DNA of 64,000 nucleotides from Liopterus haemorrhoidalis (Eukaryota > Arthropoda > Insecta > Coleoptera > Dytiscidae): NCBI GenBank assembly GCA_963971575.1, contig OZ020623.1:18230980-18294979 (forward strand). Direction: 5' to 3'. Under the pieces are notes generated by a model that worked only from the letters and a program-made list of their open reading frames with translations, was not told the origin of the DNA and did not search any database. Numbering within the stretch: the first letter of the stretch is position 1; each line of letters opens with the position of its first letter. Both the position numbers and the translations under genes were made by a program. Below are positions 10,387-18,570 of this stretch, piece by piece.

Positions 10387-10583
10387 CAGGATCGGATTTA
10401 GGTATTGCGGGGCCCCTAAACACTACATTTTTGCCCCCACCCCATTCAAAAATCCAAATTATTATCACTTTATATATAATAAATATAAATACATATCCGA
10501 CAAAGAAACAAAAAGTATTCATTCGCATCAAAATCATTCTAACATTTTTTTGCTTATTATGTTTATATGTAAATGCGCCCCTG
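10387..10583. mobile_element. 197-bp hAT-like MITE with 8-bp TSD
   Basis: It starts CAGGATCGGATTTAGG, and its right end reads CAGGGGCGCATTTA in reverse complement, a typical degenerate hAT end pair with GGGGCCCC-like subterminal sequence. The flanking octamers ACTACAAC (10,379-10,386) and ACTAAAAC (10,584-10,591) match at 7 of 8 positions. The small reading frames over it are not genes. Confidence 0.75.
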
Positions 10584-10596
10584 ACTAAAACCTAAC

Positions 10597-10810
10597 TGTT
10601 CTCGGGACGCCGGATTGTCCCGGTTTTTGAATCTTTTTGCTTTTCACTTTGAATCTGAAAGGTGAGGACCTTTTTTTTGCTCTTCACTTTGGATTTGGGA
10701 GGTGAGGACCTTTTTTTTTTTTGCTCTTCACTTAGATCTGGGAGGAAACAAAGATCTTTTTTTTTTTTTCCTGTGTCCCGGTGTTCCTTCACTGAAATCT
10801 GGTCACCCTA
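10597..10810. mobile_element. MITE-like fragment with internal T-rich minisatellite
   Basis: The right end in reverse complement is TAGGGTGACCAGAT, and both halves hold GTCCCGG-type motifs (TTGTCCCGGTTTTT on the left, GTGTCCCGGTGTTCC on the right), a layout seen in some hAT-Tip100-like elements. Between them are about three copies of a 40-50-bp unit ending GGTGAGGACC plus a T-run. The left terminal repeat is missing or truncated, so class and boundaries are tentative. Confidence 0.45.
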
Positions 10811-10975
10811 CCTATAGTCAACAATGACATTTGCGCTATGTCACGTTTATTGGTCATGAACATAGTTGCATCATGACATTGTTGCAGCAAAAATGCGATT
10901 GTTGAATGTGTCCTGCAAGCACATTATTATATTTCAGAATTTCAGTACCATTTTTACATTTCTATATTGAAAGGA

Positions 10976-11040
10976 TGTTTTAACTGACAGCTTATAAAAA
11001 ATAACACAAATAATAATAATGTAAAGGGTTTAATTCGACT
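10976..11040. repeat. Direct repeat flanking related MITEs, copy 1
   Basis: About 64 bp starting TTTTAACTGACAGCTTAT and ending TTAATTCGACT. It is nearly repeated at 11,424-11,487, each copy lying just before a MITE left end. This suggests tandem duplication of flank plus element with a period of about 447 bp. Confidence 0.7.
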
Positions 11041-11042
11041 TA

Positions 11043-11417
11043 AGAGGGTCCCACACTGTACACGCAAGGAAATCACAGTAATTGTAAATAATTCATAACG
11101 AGTTACAAACTTAGAAAAAAATAATATAACAGAAATAACATATACCTAATATATGATCTGTACATACATTTTTATTAGATTTTGATCTATTGAATAGCAT
11201 AAGTAAAATCTGTCCAATTATTAATAAGGTATGTTATAAAATCTCGTTTTTGCAGTTTTCGCCCATACTATGCAACTGAACATAATCAAATAAATATTTA
11301 TGCAAAGATCATATATTATTTGTTGATTATATTGTATTATTTTTTCTAAATTCATAACCCTTTATGAATTATTTACAAATACAGTGATTTCTTTCCGTGT
11401 ACAATGTAGGATCCTCT
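11043..11417. mobile_element. 375-bp TA-flanked MITE with ~72-bp inverted arms
   Basis: The left end AGAGGGTCCCACACTGTACA and the reverse-complemented right end AGAGGATCCTACATTGTACA are followed by matching GAAATCAC and TTGTAAATAATTCATAA segments, giving arms of about 72 bp. TA lies outside both ends (11,041-11,042 and 11,418-11,419). The loop is non-coding and AT-rich. Confidence 0.8.
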
Positions 11418-11423
11418 TACGGC

Positions 11424-11487
11424 TGTTTTAATTGACAGCTTATTAAAAATAATACGAATAATAATAATGTAAAGGTGTAATTTGACT
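11424..11487. repeat. Direct repeat flanking related MITEs, copy 2
   Basis: TTTTAATTGACAGCTTATTA and following bases match the 10,976-11,040 copy at most positions, and the run leads into the left end of the second, larger TA-flanked element. Confidence 0.7.
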
Positions 11488-11527
11488 TAAAAGGTTCCTG
11501 TACTTAAAACGCAAGGAAATTACTGTA

Positions 11528-11770
11528 ACGAAAGTTATGCCCCATATTTTGTCGCGCCCCCGGCAAAATCCCAACAAGCAGCTCTAACAACTCGGGACAC
11601 CGTCCGGAATCCAGCGCCACCAACCGCTCGGTTTCGCGCGCCGGGAAGGGCGTATCTTGCGGTAAGAGCAGCGGTTGGTGACGCTGGATTCCGGACGGTG
11701 TCCCGAGTTGTTCGAGCCGCTTGTTGGGATTTTGCCGCGGTCGCGGCAAAATATAGGGCGCAACTTTCGT
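11528..11770. repeat. GC-rich fold-back with 101-bp arms
   Basis: Arms at 11,528-11,628 and 11,670-11,770 are inverted copies with few mismatches (shared blocks: CAACTCGGGACACCGTCCGG, AATCCAGCG and CACCAACCGCT), separated by a 41-bp loop. The transcript or single strand could form a long stable hairpin. Base composition is strikingly GC-rich against the AT-rich surroundings. Overlapping open frames on both strands here follow from GC richness and symmetry; I do not call a gene. Confidence 0.88.
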
Positions 11771-11911
11771 GGGGGCGCTTTGGCCTCAACGCAGCCAAAG
11801 AATGGGGCGCCGCTTTCGGAGGATGTTTTTCCCCGGGTGCGGCCAAAATATGGGTGGCCGGTTTCGGGAGGCACTTTGCCTCAGGCGCAGCCAAAATATG
11901 AGGCACCACTT
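11743..11911. repeat. 48-bp GC-rich tandem repeat, 3.5 copies
   Basis: Unit starts lie at exactly 48-bp spacing: 11,743, 11,791, 11,839 and 11,887, each beginning GCRGCMAAA. The first unit overlaps the fold-back's right arm. Because 48 is a multiple of three, frames stay open across it, giving a spurious 81-codon frame at 11,675-11,920. Confidence 0.85.
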
Positions 11912-11913
11912 AA

Positions 11914-12355
11914 CCCCTAAAATATAAAAAGAATTATTTATTTAAAAAAACACTAAAAATGACTTGGTTCCAACCCTTTAATGATTTTTTTTGAATTTAT
12001 TCAAATGAATACTAAAATTAACTTAATCCACCCTTTAAAATACAAAATTTTAAATTTATTTTAAAAAACACTAATATGTATATAATCCAACCCTTAAAAA
12101 ACATATTTTATTTATATAGTCAAAACAGCACTAAATTTTACTTAATATGACTCTTAAAATACAATTTCTTTTTAATCAAATAATCACGAAAATTTTCTTA
12201 AGCCAACCCTTAAAATACAATTTTTTTATTTATTCTAATTCCCACCAAAATGTACTTAATCAAAACATTAAAAATTTTTTTCTAAAGAACACACAAATTT
12301 ACTTAATCCAACTCTTAAAATAATTATTTTTAATTTTAAACAAAAGAAGACCCTA
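11914..12355. repeat. AT-rich ~57-bp tandem repeat, about 8 copies
   Basis: Degenerate units follow the pattern CCCTTAAAATACAA, an A/T-rich middle with TTTATT, then CACTAAAATTTACTTAATCC. The unit-end phrase TACTTAATCCAA or a variant occurs at roughly 47-60-bp intervals. No coding signal. Confidence 0.75.
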
Positions 12356-12370
12356 GTTCTTATAGTTATG

Positions 12371-12623
12371 GCCCCAATTGAGAAGAGCCCCAATTGTGTA
12401 CGGCCCGAATTGTCCAATGCCCCAGTTGTGAATGGCCCCAGTTGTCAAAAGCCCCAATTGTGTACGGCCCGAATTGTCCATCGCCCCAGTTGTTAATGGC
12501 ACCAGTTGTGAAAAGCCCCAATTGTGTACGGCCCGAATTGTCCATTACCCCAGTTGTTAATGGCCCCAGTTGTGGAAAGCCTCAATTGTGTACGGCCCAA
12601 ATTGTCTTACTGCCCCAGTTGTC
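12371..12623. repeat. 64-bp minisatellite made of four 16-mers
   Basis: Units begin at 12,387, 12,451, 12,515 and 12,579 (exact 64-bp steps). Each unit is four 16-mers of the form GCCCCARTTGT plus five variable bases, centred on CAATTG or CAGTTG. The 91-codon frame over it is an artefact of the array. Confidence 0.88.
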
Positions 12624-12739
12624 TGGTTACCCATATTATTTGTTGATTCTGTTGTATTATTTTTTCTAAATTCGTAACCCTTTATGAATTATTTACAATT
12701 ACAGCGATTTACTTGTGTGTATATAGTACGATCTTCTTA

Positions 12740-13127
12740 AAAATTTGGATAAATTAATTAAGAAGATTTAAAAAGATCGGTAAATAAATTATAAATGATT
12801 TTTTCCCTCTAAAATATTTTTAAATCTTATGTTTATACTGAAATAGTCTATGAAATAAATCTTCCAAAAGCTAACAATGACTTTGGATAAGTTTTGTCAG
12901 TTTTCTTACTTGACTGTACTTGGGGCGGAGTTTTATAGATTCAGACTTCTGTCCGCTAGAGGCAGCATATTTTCAATTAAAAAAAAATCATTTTGACTAT
13001 TAAAATTTTGCAGTACTACTAACTAATATAAGTCACAGTTTTGTTGTATGTACAACTGGCACATTAAACTTTGCCTGCATTGTGTATTTTTTTCATTTTT
13101 TTTTGTTTTTCTTTAATTTCAAATTAT
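12740..13127. other. Unassigned AT-rich stretch
   Basis: No frame, RNA or inverted repeat is recognised. One locally GC-richer segment (12,929-12,966) holds GGGGCGGAGTT and CCGCTAGAGGCAGC; I cannot tie it to a family. Confidence 0.35.
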
Positions 13128-13305
13128 TGTGCAATTATTCATAAAGAGGAAGGAATTTAAGCAAAAACAATCAACAGGATCAGAGATTTATATATTACCT
13201 TTACATATGTTTTTGTTAAATTTTGATCAGTTGATTAGCGTAGGTAAAATATGTCAAGTCCTAACATGTGTTTTACGCTCCGCGCGGACCGAGTATAGGA
13301 TCCTC
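13128..13305. repeat. Partial relative of the TA-flanked MITE interior
   Basis: TTAAATTTTGATCAGTTGAT, then TAGCGTAGGTAAAAT, closely follow TTAGATTTTGATCTATTGAA and TAGCATAAGTAAAAT inside the 375-bp MITE (11,172-11,207). The segment ends in the 15-bp inverted repeat shared with 9859-9873, so it is probably another end of the same element family. Confidence 0.55.
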
Positions 13306-14240
13306 AACTACTCTCTTATTTATTCCATTTTCTTTCAGGGTACATATTCATTTTTTTCTGTCTACAGTGTCAAAGGCTGCTCTCAGGTCCACAAAGAAGG
13401 TGAACACCTTTCCTTTTTTTCTCTCTAATTCCCTTCCAATTACATAGTTCAATATACATATATTATCCATTGTTCCCCTGTTCTTCCTAAATTCTGCTTG
13501 TATGTCTGGAATAATTTTCTTTGATTCCGCTTCTTCCCTCAGTTTCTTTTTCAGTATTGGTTAAATTTCTCTTCCCTGCCTTGTATACCGGATATATTAT
13601 CCCTTTTCTCCACCTCTCTAGCATACCTCCCCCTTTCCAAATTATGTTTAATATTTTCGTTAATTTTGTTATTACGTTTGCTGTACCATATATCCACCCT
13701 TCGTTTTTAACTCTGTCTTCACCAGCGCCGTTTTTCTTTTTTATTCTCTTAATTTGCCTTCTTACCATTTCTTCCGTTATATCTTCATTTTGTTCATCTT
13801 CTTCTATTTCTCACCCAGTTCTATATTTTCCGGTAGATTATTCTTATTTTTTTTATCTTTGTTTATAATTCTCATGCCTCATTGTTGTTTTTAATTGCTT
13901 TTATTTTTTCTTCTCCTTCCTCTCTCTTTTCACTTTTTCTATTTTTGCAGAGTGTTCTGTATTCTTTTCTTTCCCTAAAGTAATTTTGCCTGCTTTTGCA
14001 ATCCCTTTTTCCAATCTTTCATTGCCATTTTCACCCTATTCTTCTTCTCTTTGCATACCGTACTCCACCAATTAATTTTCCCCACTTTTCTCTTACTGTT
14101 ATATTGCCTCATTTCCGTCGCTTCATCTACTTTATGCACATGTTCATCTATTTCTTGTTCTATGACTCCTTCCTCAAATTCTTCTTTTCTTATTCTTGAC
14201 TGATATCTCTCTATTCCTACTTGTGTCCATTGTGAAACCT
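13306..14240 (-). pseudogene. R1-like insect LINE, linker and N-terminal reverse transcriptase
   Basis: Minus-strand reading from 14,240 gives the basic linker of this LINE group (WTQVGIERYQ, then KINWWSTVCKEKKNRVKMAM). After frame breaks comes the frame at 13,487-13,768, with KRIKKKNGAGEDRVKNEGWI and then GMLERWRKGIIYPVYKAGK, the first reverse-transcriptase blocks. Near 13,400-13,360 follows FTFFVDLRAAFDTVDRK, which is motif A with its catalytic Asp. The frame ends at NGINKRVVE, where the composite insert's inverted repeat starts. The palm motifs B and C (including the YADD-type box) are absent from the window, so a large part of the enzyme was lost. Its C-terminal part is at 8948-9858. Confidence 0.75.
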
Positions 14241-14751
14241 TATGTGTTTTTAGGGTTTTGTAGGTATGACCGAAAAACCCCTATACCGTCATTTTGTCGT
14301 CTGTCTGTCTGTCTGTCTGTTCGGTAAAAATTGTAGCCAAACGGGTAAACGTAGAGAGTTGAAATTTGGCATGCTTATACAACTCTTTAACCCGAACATA
14401 GGAAAAATACTAAAACATCTAAAAAACATATCACCCTAAATATATAAACAAATATCTGCTCATCGAAAAAAAAAAAAATATATTCTTTTAAAATTTTGAG
14501 TAGGGTATCAAACGAAACCCCTTAGTACGTGGATTACCGATCAAAATTTTATTTTTGCAAAAAAAATTATATTTATGCGATTTTTGCCAAAATTGTGCAA
14601 ATTTTTTTTTGTCCCAAACCCTGTAGCTCAGATGGTTTAAACTAAAAATCTGAAAAAATTCTAAGTAATATACATTGGTTTGAACCGGAATAGTTCAACA
14701 GGAATTTTTGATCAGATTATATTTTCGGAAAATAACGCATTTTTTGTGTAA

Positions 14752-14815
14752 ACGTCCGTAGTCCAGTGGTAAGGTTCTTGCTTCCTTAGTTGCAAACTAC
14801 TGTTCGATTCCTGTC
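14752..14815 (+). other. tRNA-like module (box A/box B), type 1
   Basis: TAGTCCAGTGGT (14,759-14,770) fits the internal promoter box A, and GTTCGATTCC (14,802-14,811) fits box B, about 44 bp apart as in a real tRNA. The outer ends do not pair into an acceptor stem, so it is not a working tRNA gene. It could be a SINE-head-like Pol III promoter inside the repeat. A near-identical copy on the minus strand lies at 19,668-19,735. Confidence 0.6.
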
Positions 14816-14978
14816 AATTTTTATTTTTTCTGTTTTTTTTGCATTTTTATTTTGTAAAAATTTTAGTTATATTTTGGCAAATGTTGCATTTTATTTTTAA
14901 AAGCGTAAATTTAATAACCAGTGGGAAGTGTTGAAATTATAATTTAATTCTGTGTTTGAATGTATACGAAATCAGAGG

Positions 14979-15005
14979 GGCGGGGTTTACGACTTAAACC
15001 CCGCC
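14979..15005. other. Perfect 10-bp GC-rich hairpin
   Basis: GGCGGGGTTT, loop ACGACTT, then AAACCCCGCC. It lies in the left-arm copy only. The other copies have CTCCGCCCCTCTG or nothing here, so the palindrome arose in this copy, at the point where about 220 bp is missing relative to the others. Confidence 0.65.
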
Positions 15006-15189
15006 ATTACTAAATACCTGCGAATCCTGAAATTTGTGAAAATTAACACTTCACATCAATTTTTTTAAATAAAAAGCACTGATTTATTGTAATAATTTAT
15101 TAATTATTTATTGTAATCGTATAGGAATTTATTTTTATTTCTGTTGATAATTATTTGTAATTGTAATTTTTGTGTTATTAATAAAGCAA

Positions 15190-15835
15190 TAATAATAATT
15201 GTAACATAAAATCTTCTTAATCCCTCCCGATTAGTTAAAATTTTTAGCGTTTAGCATCAAAAGTCCCCCTCACCCTGTCACTCCGTCCAGGTTTGCTCTG
15301 TCGACAATCTTAGAGCCCTAGGTTAATTCCAAATATCCAAATTTAACAAAATCAGCGACAGATGTGGATACAACTAATGACACCTAGTGAGGACCAGGTG
15401 AAGCACAAGCACACTTTAGCTCAGACAACCACCAGCTAGAGATACAAAGATAATAAGCAACCCGCAAAACACAGAAGAAACAATAGTTGCTGGAATTCTG
15501 GGGCAGGCAATGTCAGATAACACTAGCGAGAGAAGCCAGAGTATAAGGTGACTTACAAATATTTCGCAAGATTAAGAAGGAAGAACAGACACAAACTATG
15601 AAAAGAAAAGAGAGGGAAGAACACAAAGATATGGAAGCTACAGCAGAGATGATGCAGAAGATAATAAGAGAAGTCAGGGAAGAGATTGAAAAAGGTAATT
15701 AAGAAATCAAGGAAACAATCGAAAAAAACAATATAGAAAACAAAAACATGATAGAAGAAACGAAGCAAGAACTAAATAAAGGAAAGAGAAAAAAATGGGA
15801 GGAAGATAGAAGCAAGATATTCATGGAAATTAAAA
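15190..15835 (+). pseudogene. LINE 5' region with coiled-coil ORF1-like stretch
   Basis: After a presumed 5' leader (15,190-15,550), the plus strand reads a highly charged helix-forming sequence. It contains MKRKEREEHKDMEATAEMM, then IREVREEIEKGN, a stop, EIKETIEKNNIENKNM and EETKQELNKGKRKKWEEDR. Such Lys/Glu coiled coils head the ORF1 products (RNA-binding chaperones) of the R1-like insect LINE group whose ORF2 remnants lie at 9 and 13-14 kb. One in-frame stop and the loss of everything downstream of about 15,835 make it non-functional. The opposite arm (18,571-19,110) carries the same sequence reversed. The ORF1 assignment is by character, not by specific motif. Confidence 0.5.
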
Positions 15836-15879
15836 AGAGTGATAAAGAACAGCTAGCAGATAGGCAGAATGTTAAAAAA

Positions 15880-16801
15880 ATTGATGTGAAGTGTGAATTT
15901 TCACACATTTCAGGGTTTCGCAGGTATTTAGTAAGTGAATAATGATTATTTAGGATGCCAAAACTAATTTTGTGTTAAAATATTTTTTTTTGTTAATTTT
16001 AATTCGAATGCCTAATACCATTATGTAGGTTTCTGATATGTGCAGTATTTTTTTTACATATCAAGGTTCATTAACATTTAAAAAATTGCGCCTATGGCTT
16101 CCATTGGTTGTTATAAGTCATAAGCTCCGCCCCTCTGATTTCGTGTACATTAAAACAGAATTAAATTATAATTTCAACAATTTCCACTGGTTATTAAATT
16201 TACACTTTTAAAAATTAAATGCAACATTTGTCAAAATAAAACTACAATTTTGAAAAAATAATTTAAACAAAATAAAAATGCAAAAAAAAAAACAAAAAAT
16301 ATTCTAGTCTCCTCTCGCAGGGATCAAACTCACTTAGTTGAGTAAGAAGCGAGCGCTTTAACCACTACACCAGGATACTCTTTCTAGTCTAGCGTGTTAC
16401 ATAACTATAACTTATGTACATAATTAGACAAAAAACAAAAAAATGTGTTTTTTTCCAAAAACATAATTTGATCAAAAATTCCTGTTGTACTATTCCGGTT
16501 CACACTAATTTCTATTACTTAGAATTTTTTCAGATTTTTAGTTTAAACCATCTAGGCTACTGGGTGTGAGACTTTTTTTGCACTATTTTGACAAAAATCG
16601 CTTCAAAATAATTTATTTTGCAAAAATTGAAAGTTAATCCACATACCAAAAGCTTTCATTTGATACCCTACTTATAATTAAAAAAAAAAAAATCTTTTCG
16701 ATTAGCACATATTTGTTTATACTTTTAGAGGGATATGTTTTTTAGATGTTCTAGTATTTTTCCTATGTGCGGGTCAAAGAGTTGTATAAGCATACCAAAT
16801 T
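15880..16801 (-). repeat. Dispersed repeat with tRNA-like module, copy 2
   Basis: A direct repeat of 19,300-20,110 and the inverted counterpart of 14,370-15,060: TAATTTTAATTCGAATGCCT, GTGCAGTATTTTTTTTA, GCCTATGGCTTCCA, ACTGGTTATTAAATTTAC and GTGCGGGTCAAAGAGTTGTA recur in order. It joins the right-arm coiled-coil stretch abruptly at about 16,802. At the position of the tRNA-like module it holds a different tRNA-like sequence from the other two copies. Confidence 0.75.
16309..16378 (-). other. tRNA-like module, type 2
   Basis: On the minus strand, TGGTGTAGTGG (complement of 16,362-16,372) is a good box A and GTTTGATCCC (complement of 16,320-16,329) a fair box B, 43 bp apart. ATCCT near the 5' end and AGGA near the 3' end could give a short acceptor-like pairing. 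The body (AAGCGCTCGCTTCTTACTC) differs from the type 1 module. It is not called as a working tRNA. Confidence 0.55.
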
Positions 16802-16911
16802 TAATTTCCATGAATATCTTGCTTCTATCTTCCTCCCATTTTTTTCTCTTTCCTTTATTTGCTCTAGTTCTTGCTTCGTTTCTTCTATCATATTTTTGAT
16901 TTCTATATTGT
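16802..16911 (-). repeat. Right arm of the inverted repeat, distal piece
   Basis: The reverse complement matches 15,725-15,835 of the left arm (coiled-coil coding stretch: ATTTCCATGAATATCTTGCT and onward). The third LINE separates it from the rest of the arm. Confidence 0.8.
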
Positions 16912-16916
16912 TTTCT

Positions 16917-18565
16917 TAAATTAAAAACAATTATTTTGAAACAAAAAAACAAAGCTAGTGTAGACAATTTAAACGGTATATTTCTAAAAGAGAACTACTA
17001 TATAATAGGATATCAGTTACTACATGTCATTAATACATCTTTTAGAAGTGGTAGATTTCCGGAAATCCAGAAAGAAACAACTGTAGTACCTGTCCCGAAA
17101 ATAACGAATGTTATTAAAGCTGAGGATTTAAGACCAATCAACATGTTACCAACAATTGAAAAATCTGAGAAGTAGCTGCTAGAGAGCAGTTAGAAAATTT
17201 CTTCAAATGTAATAATATAATTATACAAGAGCAATCCGGATTTAGAAAAGGTCACTCTTGTGAAACTGCAGTAAATCTCTTGATAAATGATTGGAAAAGT
17301 ATGCTGGATGACAATAATTATATATGTGCAGTCTTCTTAGATCTAAAGCGGGCATTTGAGACGGTTGACAGGCAAATTTTAGTTCAAAAACTAGAAAAAT
17401 ATCCAGTAAAAAGTAAAGTTCTAGACTGGATAAAGGATTTTTTAAATAACAGAAAACAGGCTGTAAAATTTAGGGATGTAAAATCTAAATTAGAAAATAT
17501 AGATGTAGGATTACCTCAGGGAAGTGAACTCAGTAGTTTATTGTTTACAGTTTATATAAATGATATAAAAATAGCAATAAAGAATAATAAAATACACCTC
17601 TTTACAGATGATACTATAATATATTATAATGACTCAAATATTGATAGGTCAATACAGACTATAAAAGATGACTTGGTAGAAATAAGTAACTGGCTGTGTA
17701 ATAACAAATTAAAGCTAAACGTTCAAAAAACTAAAGCTATGTTAATGTCCAACAAAAATCAATTGATGCAAAATATAACGAAGTTAAATATAGGTGGGGA
17801 AAACATAGAATATGTTAACGAAATGAAATATTTAGGCATTATAGTGGATAAAAACTTAACAGGTACAGAACATATAAATTTTATATTAACAAAAATAAGT
17901 ACAAAATTGAACTATTTACGTAGAATCCGAAGTAAAATATCAAAATGGTGTGCTTTACAAATATTTAACACTATCGTAAAGCCCCATTTTCAGTATTGTA
18001 ACACTGTTCTGTATTTAGCTAACAACAGTAACATTAATAAATTACAATTAAGTACTACAAAATAGAGCGATGCGTATTATTCTGAAATGTAACAGATTCA
18101 CTAGTATAACAAAAATGTTAAATGTTTTAAAATGGTTAAATATTAAACAATTTATTAAATATAATGGTATGATTTTTATGTATAAATTTGACAAAGGTTT
18201 ATTGCCACAGTATTTGGGGTCAAATTTAAAAAGGATTGAGGAAATACATTCGTATAATACGAGACAGACTGGGTCATTTTACATAATGGGTACAAAGAAA
18301 GTAAGCACAAAAAACATTATGCATAGAGGAGCTTTAGAATGTAATAGTTTACCAGGGGAATTAAAATCAATAGGATCACTCACTATATTTAAGAAGAATT
18401 TAAGAATATTTTTAGAGAGTAATAATTTGTATAGGCTATAATTATATTTTTTCATTAACTATCTAAATATATTTTTTGTAAAGTTGTTTATACATAAATA
18501 ATATTTTGTAAATTGCTATTATTAGATACAAGCTATTTAAATACAAATTATTATTATTATTATTA
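16917..18565 (+). mobile_element. 5'-truncated LINE with 5-bp TSD and ATT-repeat tail
   Basis: A plus-strand LINE lacking its endonuclease, ending in a TTA/ATT microsatellite tail (18,548-18,565). TTTCT at 16,912-16,916 recurs at 18,566-18,570. Removing the element rejoins the two parts of the right arm in the same order as in the uninterrupted left arm, which proves the insertion. The length of 1649 bp and the missing 5' half are typical of incomplete target-primed reverse transcription. Confidence 0.85.
16936..18441 (+). pseudogene. LINE reverse transcriptase and C-terminal region, two frame breaks
   Basis: Three plus-strand blocks in sequence. 16,936-17,175: KNKASVDNLNGIFLKENYY, VVPVPKITNV and EDLRPINMLPTIEK (fingers). 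17,172-18,065, after a frameshift: EQSGFRKGHSCETAVNLL, motif A CAVFLDLKRAFETVD, motif B VGLPQGSELSSLLFTVYIND, then FTDDTIIYY at motif C. 18,070-18,441, after another single-base break: NRAMRIILKCNR and the C-terminal HSYNTRQ and FKKNLRIFL blocks. Motif C has Thr where the usual FADD or YADD box has Ala, and motif B has SELSS for the usual SVLGP. With the breaks, these changes make activity unlikely. The clade is CR1/Jockey-like by motif style. Confidence 0.82.
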
Positions 18566-18570
18566 TTTCT

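Larger units (their letters stand above)
11490..12737. mobile_element. Larger relative of the TA-flanked MITE, filled with tandem repeats
   Basis: The left end AAAGGTTCCTGTACTTAAAA with GCAAGGAAATTACTGTAA, and the right end (reverse complement) AGAAGATCGTACTATATACA with TTGTAAATAATTCATAAAGG, align with the arms of the 375-bp MITE. TA is present at 11,488-11,489 and 12,738-12,739. Its interior is wholly different: a GC-rich fold-back, a 48-bp repeat, a ~57-bp repeat and a 64-bp repeat in series. It may be a MITE that acquired tandem repeats or a shell into which other repeats expanded. Confidence 0.55.
9859..13305. mobile_element. Composite insert bounded by a 15-bp perfect inverted repeat
   Basis: GAGGATCCTATACTC at 9859-9873 recurs as its exact reverse complement at 13,291-13,305, and sequence of the same LINE lies outside both ends. 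The ends resemble the terminal repeats of the TA-flanked elements inside (AGAGGATCCTACATTG at 11.4 kb). However, the LINE parts on either side are not adjacent in a normal ORF2: about 250 codons of reverse-transcriptase core are missing. So this is either an insertion with a deletion or a rearranged cluster of related elements. No clear target duplication is seen. Confidence 0.45.
14263..15060 (+). repeat. Dispersed repeat with tRNA-like module, copy 1 (left arm)
   Basis: Starts with GGTATGACCGAAAAACCCCT and a GTCT microsatellite (14,299-14,320), then GAGTTGAAATTTGGCATGC and a long A/T-rich body. The same order occurs on the opposite strand at 15,880-16,801 and 19,300-20,225. It carries a tRNA-like module at 14,752-14,815. 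I do not recognise the element class. The GTCT run is a common sight in insect dispersed repeats. Confidence 0.7.
14263..15835 (+). repeat. Left arm of a ~1.6 kb inverted repeat
   Basis: This arm is matched in reverse complement by 18,571-20,225 plus 16,802-16,911, the right arm being split by a LINE. Shared landmarks are the GTCT run, the tRNA-like module, CCCTCCCGATTAGTTAAAAT and ACTCCGTCCAGGTTTGCTCT, and a coiled-coil coding stretch. The right arm has a segment (about 19,250-19,500) missing from the left, so the arms are diverged and independently rearranged. About 0.97 kb of related sequence separates them. Confidence 0.75.

Noticed and set aside
11504..11920. Overlapping open frames on both strands as a GC-rich gene
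   Set aside because: They come from the fold-back symmetry and a 48-bp repeat whose length is a multiple of three; composition is proline/arginine/glycine-rich by GC content and no domain is visible.
12394..12669. 91-codon Cys/Pro-rich frame as a small secreted protein
   Set aside because: It translates the 64-bp minisatellite and begins inside a repeat unit; it has no signal peptide and no frame-preserving pattern, since 64 is not a multiple of three.
13521..14199. Plus-strand Phe/Ser-rich frames resembling membrane proteins
   Set aside because: They are antisense shadows of the Lys/Glu-rich LINE coding on the minus strand, which has recognisable reverse-transcriptase motifs.
15553..15908. 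Minus-strand Phe/Leu-rich frames resembling membrane segments
   Set aside because: Antisense of the coiled-coil ORF1-like stretch; the same effect appears at 18,513-18,740.
14752..16378. Functional tRNA genes
   Set aside because: Box A and box B are good, but acceptor and T stems do not pair properly and the modules lie inside a dispersed repeat.
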